DNA of 64,000 nucleotides from Takakia lepidozioides (lineage: Eukaryota; Streptophyta; Takakiopsida; Takakiales; Takakiaceae): contig CM060732.1 of assembly GCA_030704615.1 (NCBI GenBank), forward strand, positions 1,426,001-1,490,000, given 5' to 3'. Below, in pieces: positions 10,654 through 20,832 of the stretch (positions are counted from its first letter, which is position 1; the number at the start of each line of letters is the position of its first letter). Below the pieces are notes generated by a model. It was not told the DNA's origin and did no database searches. It saw nothing but the letters and a program-made list of their open reading frames with translations. Position numbers and translations under genes: made by a program.

Positions 10654-13600
10654 TCAACGCTTCTTCCGCTTTTGAGGTCGCCCTTCGAACGCTGCAACCG
10701 CCTCGGATGCGTTTCCCATTTCTGAGGCACGCACCCAAGATGCCTCCACATGATGATAGCCCTTCCATTTGACGAGATACTCCGTTTCTCGGTTCTTGAA
10801 CCTCCTCAACTTAAGTACTGCCTCCACCTCATACTCAGGTTCATTTCCATGATCCAACAGCACAGGTGGCGAACGCAACACTTGATGCCGATTCGGACGC
10901 GCTTCATCTTTGAAGTAAGGCTTCAAAAGGGATACGGGGAATACTGGATGCACCTTGCTGTTTGCCGGCAGCTCCAATTCATATACATCCTCATTCATAA
11001 CCTTCCGGATGCGAAAGGGACCCGCATATGGAGGTATGAATTTTGGACTCACTTCCGGAGGTAGTCGAAAATTCTTGATGTTCAACCAGACTTCCGTGCC
11101 TGCCTCAAACTTCACTTCCCTCCGCTTCCGATTCGCCTGCCTTTCATACCGTTTCCTAGCTTTGGCAATGTTGTACTTTGCGAGCTTCAACAAACGCTCG
11201 CGTTCTTCCAGTACCGCCGCTACTGCCGGTTCCTCAACGTCCTGGGCGGCCCAACTTGTCGGCACCAGAGGTGCTTTTCCATAGACCAATACAAAAGGGG
11301 AAACTCCCGTTGCGGAGTGTTCTGTGTTATTATAACAGAACTCTACCGCGTCTAAGTGTTCCACCCAGTCTGATTGGTCTGCCGACACGTAATTCCACAA
11401 GATCTGCTTCACTACGGAATTCACTCTTTCCGTTTGGCCGTCGGTCGTAGGTCGAAAGGCGGTGCTCATCTTCAGCCTCGTCCCCATCTTCTTCCAAAGT
11501 GTCCTCCAAAATTTACTCATAAACTTTGGATCGCGGTCCGAGACAATATCCTTCGGGACTCCATGATGCTTCAAGACGTGGGCAAAGTAAAGTCGCCCTG
11601 TCTCCTGCGCCGTTGCCGTCTCCTTGGTGGGGATGAAATGGCCCATTTTATTGAACCTATCCACCACCACCATGATTGCATCGAATCCTTTTGACAGCGG
11701 CATAGCAGTCATGAAATCCATCGAGACGCTTTCCCAAGTCCCCTCTGGAATCGGCAAGGGTTGTAACAGCCCCGCTTGCTTTTTGTACTCGCTCCGGTTT
11801 TGTTGGCATGTGGTGCATGTCTTGACATACTCCTCTGCCTCCTCCCTCAGTTTGGGCCAGAAATACTCTTTCTTCAAGAGTGCCGCAGTGCGCTTGGCTC
11901 CGCCGTGGCCCGCAAGCAGGCTATCATGGCATTCTCTCAAGAGACTATCCCTGATCCCTCCCTTCGGCACGTAGAGACGCTTTTGCTTATACTGGAGCAG
12001 TCCATTTTGCAAGTGGAACTGCGATTTAACCCCCATCCTCAAGTCTTGCATCACGGACTTCGCCAGCTCATCCTTCCGGCAAGCCTTCCGGATCTTCCTT
12101 TGGAGCGCCATCTCGCCCCTATGCACCAACATGAGCTGCTGCTTTCTACTTAAAGCATCGGCCACCACATTGTCCCGTCCCGGTTTGTACTGGATATCCA
12201 CGTCGAACACCGCCAAAGTATCTTGCCACCTAAGTTGTTTTGGGGACAACTTGGGCTGCGTGGCAAAATACTTCACCGTGACATTGTCCGTGAACACCTT
12301 CACTGGGTTGGAACCAACATAGTGGCGCCAAAGCTCAAGGCAATGCACCACCGCCTTCATCTCTTTTTCGTGCGTCGGCCACCATCGCTCCACTTCATTC
12401 AGTTTCTTACTTTCATAAGCCACTGGACGTCCATCTTGCATAAGTACACCCCCAATCGCGAAGTCCGATGCATCTGTATGAATCTCAAACGGACGATCGA
12501 ACTCCGGGATTTTCCAGACTGGAGCTTCCGCCATCCGCTGCTTCAATTCAGCAAAAGCTTGGCCACAAAAAGTATTCCATGCCCAGACTTTGGATTTACA
12601 CAGAAGGTCGGACAGCGGCCCCGCGATCTTGGCAAAATTTCTCACATACTTCCGGTAATAGGAGGCGAGTCCTAGGAAGGATCGCACTCTCGGGACCAAA
12701 GTCGGAGGCTCCCAGTCCAAGATCGCCCTCACCTTTCTGTCATCCATTTTGATCCCATCCTGTGTAATCACATGCCCCAAGAACTCCACTTTCGTGACCC
12801 CGAATTCGCACTTTGAAGCTTTGGCGTACAGCTTCCCTTCCTGCAATTTTTGGAACACCCTTTTGAGGTGCTCCAGGTGCTCCTCCTTTGTTTTCGAGTA
12901 CACCAAGATGTCGTCGATGTACACGATCACAAAGTCATCCAACCACTCCTGAAAAAGGCTGTTCATTAGCGTGCTAAAGGTCGCAGGTGCATTGGTGAGC
13001 CCAAAAGGCATCACCAAGAACTCATATGAACCATACCTTGTCCTGCACGCGGTCTTCTCCTCATCTCCTTCCGCCACCCGAATTTGATGGTAGCCGGAGC
13101 GCAAGTCGATCCGGCTGAAGTACTTCGCTCCTGCCAACCGGTCGAAAAGGTCGTCGATCCTTGGCAAAGGGTACCGGTTTTTAATAGTCACCTTATTCAG
13201 AGCCCTGTAATCGACACACATCCGCAACATCCCATCCTTCTTGTCTGCAAATAGCACCGGGGCTCCGTAAGGTGACTTACTCGGTCGGATGTACCCCTTT
13301 GACATTAGATCCTTGAGCTGAGTCTTCAGCTCGACCAACTCTCTGTGGCTCAACCGGTAGGGCGACTTGGCAGGCGGTTCCGATCCCGGTATCACCTCAA
13401 TCTTGTGGTCAACTCCTCTTCGCGGTGGCAAGCCGCTTGGTAAATCCTCCGGCATCACATCTTGGTATTTCTCCAAAATCCCCTTGATCCAATCTGGGCT
13501 CGGCTCCCCATCGCCTTCTCCCTTCACTTCTCTAATGTAAAGCAAAAACTGGGGCTTGTGTGCCTCCTCCACGGCCCACTCCCTTGCTGACAGAAGGTTT

Positions 13601-14139
13601 ATTCGCCCTCCCACAGATTTGGGCGTTTCCGACACCCATAAGACCTCGCCACCATTCCAACATGGCAGCGTGACTACTCTCTTGCGGCCATCTATGACCG
13701 CTCCGGATTTGCTCAAAAAGGTCATTCCCAAAATGATATCCACTCCATCGATCTCGCAGATGGTGAAGTTCTCACGTCCCTGCCAACTCCCTAGTTGAAG
13801 AGGAACATCGAACGCCAACCTTGTCGCCAGCTGTGGTTCTCCTTTGGCAGAACGCACCTCAATAGAGGCCCCCACGTCACTTGTCGGGAGTCCCAGCTTT
13901 TGTGCCGTTGCCGGTGTCACGAAGGAGTGCGACGCTCCTGTGTCCACCAACAATGACACGTTAGTTCCGGATATTATCCCATCCACGAACAGTAACTGAC
14001 TCCCTTTACGTAAGGCGCCAGTTTCCTGATACAACTCACAAGAAAATGTGCCTACCTTGCAAGTCCTGGCGACCACCGCTTCCACCAGGCGACTGATGGT
14101 ATCTTCTGACAGCTCTATGGTCGCCCGAGTCATGTTCAA
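10654..14139 (-). CDS. pol: Ty3/gypsy pol polyprotein (protease, reverse transcriptase, RNase H, integrase, chromodomain)
   Basis: This is an intact frame of 1161 codons. Domains in order: retropepsin with DTGAS (residues 66-70); reverse transcriptase with YIDD (407-410) and the surrounding [12 protein letters not shown] block; RNase H with HTDAS (554-558); integrase with an HHCC finger (about 737-778) and catalytic D808, D868 and E904, exactly 35 residues between the last two; and a C-terminal chromodomain (YLVKWKGY). It copies the element's RNA to DNA and inserts it; the chromodomain is thought to steer insertion to marked chromatin. The frame is the same as that of gag and is separated from it only by one TAG, so expression by readthrough, or a recent CAG-to-TAG change, are both possible. 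The first ATG is at 14133. Confidence 0.95.
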   Translation of the reverse strand: MNMTRATIELSEDTISRLVEAVVARTCKVGTFSCELYQETGALRKGSQLLFVDGIISGTNVSLLVDTGASHSFVTPATAQKLGLPTSDVGASIEVRSAKGEPQLATRLAFDVPLQLGSWQGRENFTICEIDGVDIILGMTFLSKSGAVIDGRKRVVTLPCWNGGEVLWVSETPKSVGGRINLLSAREWAVEEAHKPQFLLYIREVKGEGDGEPSPDWIKGILEKYQDVMPEDLPSGLPPRRGVDHKIEVIPGSEPPAKSPYRLSHRELVELKTQLKDLMSKGYIRPSKSPYGAPVLFADKKDGMLRMCVDYRALNKVTIKNRYPLPRIDDLFDRLAGAKYFSRIDLRSGYHQIRVAEGDEEKTACRTRYGSYEFLVMPFGLTNAPATFSTLMNSLFQEWLDDFVIVYIDDILVYSKTKEEHLEHLKRVFQKLQEGKLYAKASKCEFGVTKVEFLGHVITQDGIKMDDRKVRAILDWEPPTLVPRVRSFLGLASYYRKYVRNFAKIAGPLSDLLCKSKVWAWNTFCGQAFAELKQRMAEAPVWKIPEFDRPFEIHTDASDFAIGGVLMQDGRPVAYESKKLNEVERWWPTHEKEMKAVVHCLELWRHYVGSNPVKVFTDNVTVKYFATQPKLSPKQLRWQDTLAVFDVDIQYKPGRDNVVADALSRKQQLMLVHRGEMALQRKIRKACRKDELAKSVMQDLRMGVKSQFHLQNGLLQYKQKRLYVPKGGIRDSLLRECHDSLLAGHGGAKRTAALLKKEYFWPKLREEAEEYVKTCTTCQQNRSEYKKQAGLLQPLPIPEGTWESVSMDFMTAMPLSKGFDAIMVVVDRFNKMGHFIPTKETATAQETGRLYFAHVLKHHGVPKDIVSDRDPKFMSKFWRTLWKKMGTRLKMSTAFRPTTDGQTERVNSVVKQILWNYVSADQSDWVEHLDAVEFCYNNTEHSATGVSPFVLVYGKAPLVPTSWAAQDVEEPAVAAVLEERERLLKLAKYNIAKARKRYERQANRKRREVKFEAGTEVWLNIKNFRLPPEVSPKFIPPYAGPFRIRKVMNEDVYELELPANSKVHPVFPVSLLKPYFKDEARPNRHQVLRSPPVLLDHGNEPEYEVEAVLKLRRFKNRETEYLVKWKGYHHVEASWVRASEMGNASEAVAAFEGRPQKRKKR

Positions 14140-15200
14140 CTATCGGGGCTTCGTGCACTTCTTGACCATGTGCCGGGGCTCCCCGCAATTGAAACACACT
14201 CCATCAAAGGTCGCATTCTGTCCGCCATAAGCCGCTGCACCTGCTTTTCCTTTCGGAGCACCAGGTGCCGCCTTGACGTGTGAAGGCCCTCCCTTCGATT
14301 TCCACGTGCCATTATCGCCGCGTGGCCTATCCCACTTCTTTTCCGATCGGAAAGAGTCACCTTCCCGCCGGGCCTTCTTGTGGTTCAGCTCCGTACGGCC
14401 TTGTCTTTCACCCCTAGGGACATCCGAGAAACATTCCGCCCTCTCAATTGCCTCGTTCAAAGTCTTAGGCGGCTTCTCCTCCAACTTCCGCCTGGCCCAC
14501 GGGGCCAGTCCCGCCACAAAGTTGAAGACCATTTCTGGTTCTGCCTGCTGCTAGAAATAATCAATAAAACATAACCCCGAATGTCATCCGTTTGCTTCAA
14601 ATTCCTCATCTTGTCCCGGGCAAGCCAGGACGCGTTGAAGGGCACAAACTGTCTCTTCATCAATTCCTTGAACCCACTCCAGTTCAAGGTTTCCGGGCTC
14701 GGACCTCGGTCGTGAAGGCGTTTCTGCCACCATTGTTGAGCATAGCCCCTCAAATAGGTGAGAGCCACTTCCACCCGATCCTCGTCACTCAACTTGGCCG
14801 CCCGGAAGTACTGCTCTAGCTCCAGGAGCCAGGTGTTGAGTGCCTTCCGATATTGGACGCCCTCGAAGGTGCCAGGTTCCTTAGGCTTCACCTTAAACTT
14901 TGCCTTAGTGGAAGTGGCATTAGCCGCCTTCAATACGTCTTTCAACGTCCCGCCAAACTGCGCCAACAACCCTTCCCAAAAGGCTGCCGGCATGGGAGAC
15001 ATCTCTTGGTTTGTCGGAGCTCTCAAGGATTCCTCGGGCTCCGACTCCTCGGATTCCTCCTGCTCTTGAGCGGCCTCGTTTTCGGAAACATGCATCGCTT
15101 CCTCAAACGGCCGCCACGGTGACACGTCGCCCCCATCTGGCTCACCAGGATCATCATCTTTTGGGCCGTTCCGCTTCCGCTTCGGCTTGCCCGACCCCAT
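14140..15200 (-). pseudogene. gag: Ty3/gypsy gag, frameshifted
   Basis: Gag packages the element RNA in a virus-like particle. The ATG at 15200 (MGSGKPKRKR) begins a charged N-terminus. A retrotransposon gag core follows (TFEGVQYRKALNTWLLELEQ and YLRGYAQQWWQKR). The frame is lost near 14555, after DDIRGYVLL, and resumes in another frame at QQAEPEMVFNF. The C-terminus has a basic, Gly-rich stretch and one zinc knuckle CFNCGEPRHMVKKC (CX2CX4HX4C). It ends in TAG at 14140-14142, in frame with pol. The frameshift looks like a small indel, and the element would need gag supplied by another copy. Confidence 0.9.
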
Positions 15201-15241
15201 GATGAGGCCAATCCCAAGGATGATCGCGTACTGAACTCTAA

Positions 15242-15253
15242 GCTCTGATACCA
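15242..15253 (-). promoter_or_regulatory. Primer binding site for initiator-Met tRNA
   Basis: On the minus strand TGGTATCAGAGC lies two bases inside the 5' LTR. This is the common plant retrotransposon site complementary to the 3' end of initiator methionine tRNA, where reverse transcription starts. It fixes the element's orientation and LTR boundary. Confidence 0.92.
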
Positions 15254-15255
15254 AA

Positions 15256-15979
15256 TATCGCGCACCTCACTTCGGTAAGCTCCCCTTCGAGTCATAGTTA
15301 CTCGCTTTGATGCGCGCGCCTGACTCCCAACCTGGCCGCCGGGCCAACTTGGAGCTTCGGTTGCTCACCAGGACATAACGGTCCCCCTTCGCTCCCCCGA
15401 AAGACCCTCCACCTATTTGGGCCTAGTGGAATTCCCTTTGGTAGATGGCAGTCCGGAACAGCTCCCCACTCTTTGGTCGCTTTCCGGCTCGCTCGCTTAC
15501 TCACTAGTTTTTGGTCACCAACGGGCTTGCACCGTTCTCGGGGTTACTACTCCCTATATATACTTCTGTAGCTGTCCGCGGGGGTTCCACAAACAGCCAT
15601 GCCATTTTATGGTGAACCACCACGAAGACCCTCGATTCCCGGTGGTGAGTCGCGGTGAGTCTTGGCCCACTCACCGCGGCCCCAATGGACCGTGATGAGT
15701 CCCAAGACTCCCCACGACTCCCACCTTGAGGTCTCCACCCCATGGTGAGTCCTATGCCACCCCCACTAAGTCCCGCTAAGCTACCACCACCCCTTGTGGA
15801 GCCACCCCCACCGCAACCCGGTGTGCGGGTCTCCGCCTAGTGAGCGCCTCCGCCTCCTTGAGTGCCTTGGGCACTCAAGGGTGCTTCAGCCCCCGTATCT
15901 ATCGCTGCTACTGCCCCCACCACAGGGGCAGCCCCTTCTGTGTCCCGACCCCCTGCCCTCAAGGCAAAGGGCCGCGACA
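15256..15979 (-). repeat. 5' LTR of Ty3/gypsy copy 2
   Basis: It is 724 bp long. The inner end reads TATCGCG on the plus strand where other copies have TGTCGCG, a G-to-A change. Otherwise it is a near match to 9030-9755. It carries the TATATATA promoter box at about 15556-15563 (inverted). Confidence 0.92.
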
Positions 15980-15984
15980 CATAT

Positions 15985-17140
15985 TTCATCCATATTTCGG
16001 CGCCGAAATTCATTAACAATATCTCCGTCCGCGTGCAAACCAGCTGAAATCATCCATATTCCGGCGCCGAAATACATCCAGCCCGAACAGTAATCCGACA
16101 CCATGCCCACGCTTTCCTGCCATCAGTGCCCCTCACGGTTGCTGTCCATGCCTGTTGGACTTGCCATGTCTGGACTGTTAAGTATAATTTCGGCGCCAAA
16201 ATGATAGTTTATTTGCGACAACCTCCTGTACGAAAAATGACCACTTAATGGATACGGTTGGTTTCAAATGAAAACAACGGCTAAAATGCAATTAATTATC
16301 CCCTAACCTGAGAAAACATCCCCTTACGTCATAAGATAACGGCCTTTTGAAAGACATAAGGGGTTAAATGTGTCGATTTCTCCATTTAATGCAGAATATT
16401 CGTGTTTTCTCTGTCTGAATGGGTTATTTCATACGAATTTCGGAACCATACATCATCCAGAAGCAAGAAGTAAGTGTCGGGTTCGGATGAATTTCGGCGC
16501 CGAAGTTCATCCGTCGCATGGAAAATGTAATATTGGAGTTACCCTTTGTCAACAGTAGGAATGAATTTCAGCGCCGAAATTCATCGCTCGCAAAGAAAAA
16601 AAATTATTGGAGGGAGGACTTTGCATGAATTTCGGCGCCGAAATTCAGCGCTCGCAAGGGAAAAAAATAATGGAGGGAGGACTTCAGATGAATTTCGGCG
16701 CTGAAATTCATAGGCAGGACAACAAAAGACTTTGGAAAAAACAGAAGAAGAATGAATTTCGGCGCCAAAATTCATCCCTACTGTCCATTCAGGGTTACTG
16801 TCATCCGGATTTCGGCACCGAAATCCGTACACGTGGTGAATCATGACTCTAATGACGAACACATTCATCCGTATTTCGGCGCCGAAATTCACGTTTCCAT
16901 GTGTAGAAACAATTTCATGAAGAACATGTTCATCCGAATTTCGGCACCGAAATCCATACGTTGGGTGCTTGCTCAGTTTCATGAGGTGAACTAATTCCGA
17001 ATTCTGTCGCCGGAATTCATCCCGTGGCTTCCAAATCTGTTACATGACAGAGATGTTCATCCGGATTTCGGTGCCGAAATTCATGAGAAGACCTGATTTA
17101 TTGTAGTCCAACTGGTGGTACATCACAATTCAGGCACCCA
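15985..17140 (+). repeat. Main part of the copy 2 dyad array, helically spaced
   Basis: About fifteen dyads with core ATTTCGGCGCCGAAAT, usually extended to ATGA...TCAT, are centred at 16001.5, 16065.5, 16194.5, 16444.5, 16498.5, 16572.5, 16636.5, 16699.5, 16763.5, 16816.5, 16880.5, 16945.5, 17008.5, 17072.5 and 17135.5. Most gaps are 63-65 bp; others are 53-54, 74, 129 and one 250 bp. Several centres are degenerate (GGCACC, GGTGCC, GTCGCC). The DNA between dyads is not repeated, unlike in copy 1, so the spacing is not simply that of a recent tandem repeat. The array leads directly to transposase copy 2. Confidence 0.88.
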
Positions 17141-17331
17141 ATTTTCGATGTGAATTTGTTGTGGTCGTCCGTATTTGTCACGTACGTTACACACCTTCAT
17201 CCATACGTGCATTGATCACCTATCCTGCTGGATACAGAATCCTCCAGAACATGATTGTGGTATTATGTAGGACACACTCTTCTCATTGCAGGACTTCGCT
17301 GCGGAGCCTACCGAGAGTTGCTGTCTTCAAC

Positions 17332-20300
17332 ATGGACTCCCGTGTTTGGGTAAACGTGTACTTCCATCCTGATTCTCTGAAAGCTAAAATATACTGCGAC
17401 CAAGGATTTGCGATTGTCACTGAGCAGTACTTGTGTGTGAAGTTCAGGCTCCGCCCGGGTACGGTGTTTTTGGAAGAGGAGACGAATGATGCTTATAGGA
17501 ATTTTCTGGAAAGTGCCGTCATTCTGCATGCAGATTTCTCAGAAAGGGCAAAGAGTGGCGGCTCCCAGCTTCTGAATCCATCCAATACAATGCAATTGGT
17601 GAAATTGTGCCTAAAGAGTTCCCACGCTGGAACTTGGTTGATCCTCCTTCCACAAGAGGGTTTGGCGTGCAAGATGTGAAGTCAGCCATGAGGGATGTGG
17701 GCACCTCTTCACAAGCAGAGAAGCCCAAACATGTGAAAAGGAAAATCGAGGATTTGCCGCTCCATAGCTCGTCGGTGGGTGCACTTTCCAGGGAAACAGT
17801 CGTCCACAACTTATCCAGTGACGATGAAGACTGTATGGTCTTTCCATCGTATGTTTCAAAGTCGTCCGTCAGTAGGAGTGTGCAGATATCGGCAGACAAT
17901 GAGCACACACCCTCGGACTCAACTTCCGTCCGCTTAGTAATCGACATATTGCGGAGGATGAAGATAGCGGGTTCCCGCTCCAGTGACCTTCTTAGGCTTG
18001 ATTACGACAAAATTCCAATCCATTCTGTGGAAACTTTACCTGAAGTTGTGGATGGGAATGCTATCTACGAGTTCACTCCAGTGCCGCTAGGTGCAGGCCC
18101 AGACGGCATGCTGGCATGAATGAACAGGAAACATGATGGCCACCCATGGTGTGTCACCAAAACTTCATTGTCCGATCTGGGTGATGGAGTTCGAGTGAGA
18201 TATGTATTGTGTGCTGGACATCTTAAATGTTTCTCGAGCACATATTACCACTACACGAGGAAAGACACCTGGAATGAGATAGACTGGATTGGCAATTCGT
18301 CGACCCCATTTTGGCCTCAAGGTAGAGTTCCTGCAGGGACTTTCAAGTGTGTCCATTGCAACGCAGCCCCTACGTGCATGGCAGTGTGCAACACCAAGCA
18401 GTACTACGTCGGGACCGTCGGCCCAACGTGCACCAGAACATGCATTCACATCGGAAAGCATGACCACCCCGTCGCCAGAGGCAATTGCAGAGTCACTTTT
18501 CAACAAACCCACGATATTATCAAGGAGGAGGTGAGGTGGAGGCCGGGAGCAAAACCTAAGCACATCCGCACATAGAATTGCAATAGGCAGAATAATGTCG
18601 GAGGACGGAAGCACAAGAGAGAAGCTGGGCGAGGGGGACATGAAGGAGCTGCTGGAAGCTGTCTCCCATGTGTGCAGCCCCAATGTCAGGAACCACATTG
18701 TCGGCTGCAAGAAACGAATCGGAAGAGGATCATACATGCAGTCCATCTTGGAAGTGAAACGCACATGCGGCTACGACTTCATCCAGGGCAACTTCTTTCC
18801 TGGTCAAGGCTCAGAGATGGACATGTGCTTCATATTTAAGATGTCATCGTGCGGACCGGGGAGCGGTGTCGATTTGGTGAAGCGGATGACCAGTGGAGAC
18901 CTCTCAAATTGCTGGGTCATGTTCGACCACATCAGGCGAATTACCAACCACGATTGGGTGACAATGGGGGCACGTGTATACGACCCATATTGCAGAAAAT
19001 TGATGACCATTGCTATCTGTGAAATGAAAGGAGAAGACACAGATTCGGAGTTGCATATGTGGCACGGAATTAATGAGCAAATGGCGAGAGCGAAGTTTTC
19101 CCCTCCCGATTTTAGGGGCTTCATGGCTGACAATGCCCAGGCAAACTGGGCTGCAGTGAGAAGGGTATATGGGGACGACCCAAAGACTCCAATGGAAGGT
19201 AAGGAGAGATCTTGCGGGTTTCACTTCATGCAGAGTTTGACGCAAAACACGAAAAGGTTTGTGGCGTCACGCCACTGGCAGGATCATATCAGTATGTGCT
19301 TTGCGTGGAAAAATGCAAATTCCATCGACAAGGCAAAGACCGAGTTTGCAACCATACGCGCCTGGTGGGTGTCTTCAGGGGCAGTGGATGTGAAAGATCA
19401 GCCAGAACTGCAAACGTGGCTTGCGTGGTGGCACTATAGATTCCGACAGTTTGGAGACTACATGAGACATGTAACACATTTCTGTACTTGATAATTGTTA
19501 TGTTTTGTGCTTGGACATTCTCCACAATGAGTGACATTTCTAATTTCCTTCAACAGGACATGAGCTTGGAGGATGACACGGATATGCCGACGACGAACAT
19601 GGCCGAATCGGTGCACTCTTCCTGGCGTGCTTCCTCTGCGGCACATCTCGTTGACATGTTGACAACAACAACAGAAGATATTGTGAGGGCCTCATGCAAC
19701 AATCTAGTTACTACCAGTTTTTGGGAGGAAAGCAATGGGGTATCGGACCAGACAGGCAGGAGATGCTGATGAGGGCGGCACATCGTTCGACCGATCCCAA
19801 AAAATGGACTGCTGCATTGCGGGAAACAATAAGGTCAACGTCGTTACACAGTCGGGGGAACTGCCTGGAGGGCGATGTCCGCAGCCGGCCGGTGAAGAGA
19901 AGAATTGAGGACATGCCCGGAGGCGACGGCGATTCATAGAGATCAGATACGAACATCTGCACTCAACCTCGGGACGTAATGATGTTGCGTCCCACGCCTC
20001 CTCCCAGCAGGACTCGTACCCCCTCTCCTGCAACATCCATGGAATCGCTGTCAGATTCGGGACAACATCCCGAGGATGAGCATGTTGCTCCTATTATCGT
20101 TACCCAATACAACATTCCAATCGTGGAGCGAGATGTGTCGGCCTCGCAGTGGAGAATTGCACGGACCCGTCTGTCATTTCGTGGCAAATGTTGTGCTGTT
20201 CGTGTCGACACCAACCAGAGATGCAACGAGATGATTCGGAGGAGCCCGCAGGGCGGTGTGCCTGTCCCTTGCTTCACAGGGAGATTTGTGTGCGCAAAGT

Positions 20301-20832
20301 GGAGGCCACACTGAAGGAGTTTTGGTTTTGCAGGCACGACATCATGTCGTGTGTGTTTGGCAAGCCCAAGTATGATGTACAAGGCATGCCTGAACTACCA
20401 GCAGTGTGGCCTGTTGCAACTGGTACAGATCTTACCCTGGAGGAGGCAGACGCTCTAGGATATGCAGGGTTTTGACTGGTGGAGAGGACAGATGTTCCAC
20501 GAAATCCAATTCCCAGTCGTCATCCTCCTCCTACGAGAAGCTCTTCACCCCGCATACCGGTGGGTGACCCCGCAGCTTGGTCCACCCATCGGTGGGGGAA
20601 ACTGAAAAGACGGCGGCCACCAACAAAGGCGAACGACACCAGGGTGGCCAACGCTCTTGCAAGGCCCTGCATAGTGCAAGGTTGTAGGGATGTTCCTCAC
20701 CCCGGGATGGGGCGTATATTTCAGTTGTCAACAGCCGGGTCTGCTGCGCGCAGTGTCGTGTATGCAATCATGGTTTCTCAGTACCCAACCTGCAACTGTG
20801 AGGACTCAAGTAATCTTGTGCCTGAAGTCTAG
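17332..20832 (+). pseudogene. MULE-like transposase with WRKY/GCM1-like zinc region, copy 2, 3'-truncated
   Basis: It is homologous throughout to the copy at 4332-7694. The start is ATG 17332 (MDSRVW), just after a possible splice acceptor CATTGCAG. The Cys/His region runs about 18120-18500 and ends GKHDHPVARG. The core, fuller than in copy 1, holds CWVMFDHIRR, VYDPYCRKL, FMADNAQANW and CGFHF. An 86-bp intron lies at 19471-19556. It is broken by a frameshift near 17550, an in-frame TGA at 18117, a frameshift near 18563, a small indel near 19690, a frameshift near 20310 and TGA at 20473. The SWIM finger stops after PTCNCED; the rest is missing and the sequence passes into the PPR pseudogene, so the 3' end of the transposon has been lost. 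Confidence 0.72.
19471..19556 (+). other. Intron in transposase copy 2
   Basis: This 86-bp intron runs from GTAACA to CAACAG, and the coding frame on both sides aligns with copy 1, whose intron is at the same codon and is also 86 bp. Confidence 0.78.

Larger units (their letters stand above)
9030..15979 (-). mobile_element. Nearly complete Ty3/gypsy chromovirus (copy 2)
   Basis: A 6.95-kb element reads right to left: 5' LTR (15979-15256), tRNA primer site, gag, pol with chromodomain, an 0.9-kb tail, and 3' LTR (9755-9030). The flanks repeat CATA(T) (9026-9030 and 15980-15984), which is the target-site duplication, 4 or 5 bp depending on whether the T at 9030 is counted in the LTR. It lies inside the GGCGCC dyad array of MULE-like copy 2. 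By eye the two LTRs differ at only about ten places, so the insertion is fairly recent. Gag is frameshifted, so it is not autonomous as it stands. Confidence 0.94.

Noticed and set aside
15985-17140. Dyads as E2F transcription-factor sites
   Set aside because: TTTCGGCGCC resembles but does not fit the E2F core TTTSSCGS: a G stands where C is required.
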